From Siniperca chuatsi (lineage: Eukaryota > Chordata > Actinopteri > Centrarchiformes > Sinipercidae): a stretch of DNA of 64,000 bases. This document shows positions 62,839-64,000 of the stretch, one piece after another. The translations under genes and the position numbers were made by a program. The stretch is from assembly GCF_020085105.1 (NCBI RefSeq), contig NC_058062.1, positions 6,799,945 to 6,863,944 on the forward strand. The letters are read 5' to 3'. The notes below the pieces were generated by a model. The model did not search any database, had not been told where the DNA came from, and saw nothing but the letters and a program-made list of their open reading frames with translations. Numbering within the stretch: position 1 is the stretch's first letter; each line of letters opens with the position of its first letter.

Positions 62839-64000
62839 GTGAGTTGACCATCAATATTGACTGACAGTCATTGACACACATTCAACGTAGCTGTTAAAAA
62901 CGTTTGGATAAAGGCCTACATTGTGACTGTCGTTGTGTTTATTGTAAAACTGCGGTTATGTTGAGGCTGTTGATGCAGCTTCCGCAGTCAATGTTTGGGA
63001 TTAGGTCAAACGCTGTTGTTTTGTTCAAACAACATAGGCTACAGACTAGGCCTGGCATGCCATTCGTTGAGGACACAAAGTCGGCCGTACTGTTAATCAA
63101 TAAATTGATGTTTTTTAAAGGTCCTAAAACGTCGTCCTCGTTTCCTTTTGCGCCGTCAAAACAAAGACACTGAGGCTACACGGAGCACGCCGAGGACAGC
63201 CCCGGCACACATTAACATATTTATAAGGAAAGGAATTTGTTGACTTCACTTTACTAAGAAGCTGTAACATTAGCTGTCTTATATTTGTCCTCATATCTGC
63301 TGGGGTGTGGTTTTTATACGACTTTTGTTTGGTTGTCTGACGAGCCGGATTGTTGTGCATATCCATGGCCGCTGCGGTGGTGGGGGGCCTCGGGTTGTGA
63401 CTGCTACATGTACTCCGCATTAGCACATAACTATCAACAAATGGGCCCAAGCTGCCACAATGTAACACGCACCATAACCTATACTGATAGCAGAAGGGCC
63501 ACATGTACACACTCATAAGCTACAGTGTCGTTGTTCTGCAGCATTTACCATAAAGTTTGTGTCGCAGCCGCAAGCGTAGCTGAATATTTTGGTGAAAACT
63601 TGTTCTCAAATGCTATGTATACGGCCCGTGACATTGGGTTGTGTAGCCTGAGCAATTGGTGTTGTTTAATCCCTAGCTAGTGTGGGATTTGTGTGTGGTT
63701 TTATTTATTTTTAACGGTGCAACAGCTGACGACTCAAAAGATTCAGGCCGTTACCTTCTGCCCAGACAGCTGCGGTAGAGCTGCTGTGTCAAGTTAACCG
63801 GATTTTGGACAGGAGAAAACCGGAAGTGGTGCGACATTGCCTTCAAAATAAAATGAAAATTGTTGTTATTGGTGCTCCTGTGGAGGGGATACTTACGCTA
63901 TAGTTGTTAGTTTAAACGGGAATAATTACCAGTCATGTTAAGCCCCATTGTCTATTATGGTTTTTACGGTCATTGTGTGTATTTTTTACATTGTATATAA
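62839..64000 (+). other. fbxl20: fbxl20 intron 1 (partial)
   Basis: Begins with GTGAGT and runs off the window. CpG-richer for the first few hundred bases. No further exon recognised. Confidence 0.65.

Overview
The window is nuclear DNA of a ray-finned fish, most likely a spiny-rayed (acanthomorph) teleost. It has multi-exon genes with GT/AG introns, long intergenic stretches, many (CA)n/(TG)n microsatellites, and short transposon-derived repeats whose sequences I recognise as common in teleosts. No bacterial-type operon, CRISPR array, tRNA or rRNA gene was seen.

Four protein-coding genes are supported, in this order: ppp1r1b (minus; only its first coding exon, 2501-2614), neurod2 (plus; noncoding first exon ending at 13667, whole coding sequence at 16106-17176), cdk12 (minus; about 14 exons from 59477 down to 47971 or 45934) and fbxl20 (plus; only its first coding exon, 62797-62838). 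Order and orientation match the human 17q12 block PPP1R1B-NEUROD2-CDK12-MED1-FBXL20, except that no med1 is present between cdk12 and fbxl20, whose start codons are only 3.3 kb apart.

Layout: 1-2500 is ppp1r1b intron 1. 2615-13300 is the ppp1r1b/neurod2 intergenic region, with one repeat copy, microsatellites and a possible homeobox/POU-type regulatory cluster. 13300-17400 is neurod2. 17400-45900 is a gene-poor interval of about 28 kb with dense AC tracts, two TTAA-flanked MITEs, a decayed L2-type LINE, hAT-like fragments and several candidate enhancers, including a perfect tandem POU octamer. 45934-59477 is cdk12; its introns carry a 1.2 kb inverted-repeat transposon that ends about 24 bp from a splice donor. 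59478-62796 is the cdk12/fbxl20 promoter interval. The remainder is fbxl20 intron 1.

The genes are not one pathway. neurod2 is a neuronal bHLH factor, ppp1r1b a neuronal phosphatase regulator, cdk12 a transcription-elongation kinase and fbxl20 an F-box protein; they form an ancient syntenic block. I found no previously undescribed biological system. The points most worth checking are the missing med1, the alternative cdk12 3' ends, the transposon beside the cdk12 splice site, and the candidate neurod2 enhancers.
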